Of a DNA stretch of 64,000 nucleotides, positions 62,688-64,000 are shown piece after piece. Origin of the DNA: Pontibacter cellulosilyticus (lineage in GTDB: Bacteria; Bacteroidota; Bacteroidia; Cytophagales; Hymenobacteraceae); contig NZ_JACRVF010000001.1 in assembly GCF_014306105.1 (NCBI RefSeq), positions 558,001-622,000 on the forward strand, read 5' to 3'. The translations under genes were made by a program, and so were the position numbers. The notes under the pieces were generated by a model. It was not told where the DNA came from. It saw nothing but the letters and a program-made list of their open reading frames with translations, and did no database searches. The number at the start of each line of letters is the position of its first letter. The first letter of the stretch is position 1.

Positions 62688-62717
62688 AAAAAGCCTCTTG
62701 CTCCTGCAAAAGGCTTT
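62688..62717 (-). terminator. terminator of the Cys/Lys-rich secreted protein gene
   Basis: AAAAGCCTTTTGC...GCAAGAGGCTTTTT on the minus strand, a 13-bp stem with one mismatch and a T-run, 20 bp after the stop. Confidence 0.8.
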
Positions 62718-62738
62718 TCCTGAACAAGCAAAGTATAA

Positions 62739-63005
62739 TTACTGTGCTTTTTTCTCTTCTTTAGCTGCTTCGGCTTTGCCAGCCTCAGGCTTTGCGCAGC
62801 AAGATTTAGTTGCTCCTGTGGCAGTTGCCGTTTCCTTGTTCATATGGCAGCTCTCTGCTTTCGCAGCAGCCTTTTTGCTTTTCTTCTTTTTGCCACCGTC
62901 TTTTTCAGTGTACTGCATGGTGCATTTACCACCCTCGCAGGCAAGGGCAGGTGCAGCTGATCCTAGTAAGCCAACAAGTGCCAAGGCTAATAATATTTTC
63001 TTCAT
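62739..63005 (-). CDS. small secreted Cys/Lys-rich protein
   Basis: An 88-residue protein that I do not recognise. Residues 1-22 form a signal peptide (GSAAPALA, then CEGGKC). After it lie Cys-x4-Cys, a run of basic residues (KKKKSKKAAAK), SCHMNKE, SCCAKPEAGK and a Lys/Glu/Ala tail. Five cysteines and a His in 60 residues could bind a metal or form disulfides. The cut site before Cys is not a clear lipobox. It is divergent from the RND exporter at 63106, which might point to a shared role, only as inference. Confidence 0.65.
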   Translation of the reverse strand: MKKILLALALVGLLGSAAPALACEGGKCTMQYTEKDGGKKKKSKKAAAKAESCHMNKETATATGATKSCCAKPEAGKAEAAKEEKKAQ

Positions 63006-63105
63006 ACGATTCCTTTAAACAAAACAGGTTACCTTTAGTTTTAGAACGTAAATGTACCAATGTGGTGCAATACTACAAATGATCATCATCAGTTATTAAA
63101 TTACC

Positions 63106-64000
63106 TTGAACTATAAAAATTTAAGTTACCTGGTGCTGCTTGTGGTGGCTTTGCTTACAGTGGCCAGTATTTTTTTTGCTTCCCGGCTGCGCTTCGATTA
63201 TAACTTCGATAATTTCTTCCCGAAGGGCGACCCTGACCTGGCTTACTACTTCGATTACCGCGATAAGTTCGGCAATGACAACGATTACCTGCTTATCGGT
63301 ATCGACAACAACAAAAGCCTCTTCGACCAGCAGTTCTTAACAAAAGTTGACAGCCTTACCTCTTTTTTACAACGGCAGCCGAACGTAGAGTCAGTGCTCT
63401 CTCCTACTACGGTTAAAAGCCCCGTTATTGAAGCTTTCGGGTATTTCGAAATTCCATACCTGCACGTAGCTGAGCCGGAGCGTTACGAGCAGGACTCTGT
63501 GGTAATTTACTCCTCCAAAGAGCTGGTAGGCACCCTCTTTTCCGAAGATGCTACCTCTGTTTCGCTCTTTGTACAAACCTCCGACGATCTAGGCAAGCAA
63601 GAAAGCGATACCCTGATCGCAGCTTTAAATCAGAAGCTGGAGCAGCTTAACTTACCCAATTATCACGTTGCCGGCAAAGCCCTGGCGCAGTCGGTGTTTG
63701 TTGAGAAGATGAAGATTGAACTGGCAATTTTTATGTCGGCCTCCATTGTGTTGGTTATACTTTTCCTTTGGATCACATTTCGCACCGCCTGGGGCGTGCT
63801 GGTGCCTTTGCTGGTGGTGCTGCTTTCAGTTATTTGGGCTTTGGGTGTGATGGGGCTGTTTAACAAACCAATTGATATCATGACCGTGCTGCTTCCTACC
63901 ATTATGTTCGTGGTAGGCATGTCTGATGTTATTCATATCCTGTCGCGGTACATGACGGAGATTAGCCACGGGGCAGAAAAAATGCAGGCGCTAAAAGTAA
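63106..64000 (+). CDS. RND-family exporter (MMPL/patched-like), cut by window edge
   Basis: The first 298 residues of an inner-membrane RND exporter of the MMPL/patched kind. A TM helix at about residues 6-25 leads to a periplasmic domain (FDYNFDNFFPKGDPDLAYYF). From about residue 205 the first TM group begins (IELAIFMSASIVLVILFLW), followed by ALGVMGLFNKPIDIMTVLLP and VGMSDVIHILSRY, where the Asp lies in a proton-relay helix. The start is a TTG at 63106, just after an in-frame stop. Members may export lipids or hopanoids; the substrate here is not known. Confidence 0.9.
   Translation, partial: MNYKNLSYLVLLVVALLTVASIFFASRLRFDYNFDNFFPKGDPDLAYYFDYRDKFGNDNDYLLIGIDNNKSLFDQQFLTKVDSLTSFLQRQPNVESVLSPTTVKSPVIEAFGYFEIPYLHVAEPERYEQDSVVIYSSKELVGTLFSEDATSVSLFVQTSDDLGKQESDTLIAALNQKLEQLNLPNYHVAGKALAQSVFVEKMKIELAIFMSASIVLVILFLWITFRTAWGVLVPLLVVLLSVIWALGVMGLFNKPIDIMTVLLPTIMFVVGMSDVIHILSRYMTEISHGAEKMQALKV

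Overview
The window reads as a chromosome segment of a Bacteroidota bacterium, most likely of the Cytophagales/Hymenobacteraceae type (Pontibacter-like). This rests on gene content rather than a search: a secreted metalloprotease with a type IX secretion tail, a TonB receptor followed by a DUF4249 lipoprotein, a TamL-like outer-membrane assembly lipoprotein, DUF349 and DUF1015 proteins, a fused alpha-beta 2-oxoacid dehydrogenase E1, promoter-like TAnnTTTG boxes, and little use of Shine-Dalgarno sequences. No phage, transposase, plasmid or CRISPR locus is visible. The two edge genes (gyrA on the left, an RND exporter on the right) are cut by the window.

Layout. 1-8.7 kb: the 5' part of gyrA, a tiny lipoprotein, an SDR, a DUF457-like membrane hydrolase, a channel-like protein, a GNAT-like protein, two identical tRNA-Thr(TGT) genes with their own promoter and terminator, a DUF349 protein and YqgE/AlgH. 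8.9-12.8 kb (+): pdxH, DUF1015, maf and rlmI. 13-21 kb (mostly -): an RsmF-like methyltransferase, a NUDIX hydrolase, an acyltransferase, then the close-packed set sdaAB-tolC-hlyD-gpsA. 21.4-24.7 kb (+): tryptophan 2,3-dioxygenase, a COG2509-type flavoprotein and a CoA-binding protein. 24.9-30 kb: an SDR, a YbbP/YbbA-like ABC exporter and a divergent SGNH arylesterase, echoing the E. coli tesA-ybbAB arrangement. 30.3-32.9 kb: an ECF sigma factor, a one-TM protein likely to be its anti-sigma, and an outer-membrane barrel. 33-38.5 kb: a SpoU methyltransferase, tamL and the fused E1. 38.7-43.6 kb (+): hemF, PAP2, a TonB receptor and DUF4249. 43.8-55.5 kb: ribE, pcm, a DUF2268 protease, a thioesterase, an unknown protein, a TlpA-like protein, gatB, alaS, merR, dprA and a class IV aminotransferase. 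55.8-64 kb: an M4 protease with T9SS tail, an MBL-fold protein, a gene-poor AT-rich stretch with a 17-bp perfect inverted repeat, a Sua5/TsaC gene, thyA, a small Cys/Lys-rich secreted protein and the start of an RND exporter.

The most striking feature is not a gene. The heptamer AAGTATA/TATACTT recurs about 120 times by my hand count on the two orientations together, against roughly 8 expected by chance. It occurs in both orientations, in coding and non-coding DNA and in different reading frames, and sometimes as facing pairs just after genes. This resembles the uptake-signal or HIP1 class of genome-wide iterated words, and I know of no description of it for this lineage. Other points of interest are REP-like elements at 12.9 and 43.6 kb, a channel with TMGNGD in place of the K+ filter, an MBL protein with an altered metal motif, and the uncharacterised small secreted proteins.
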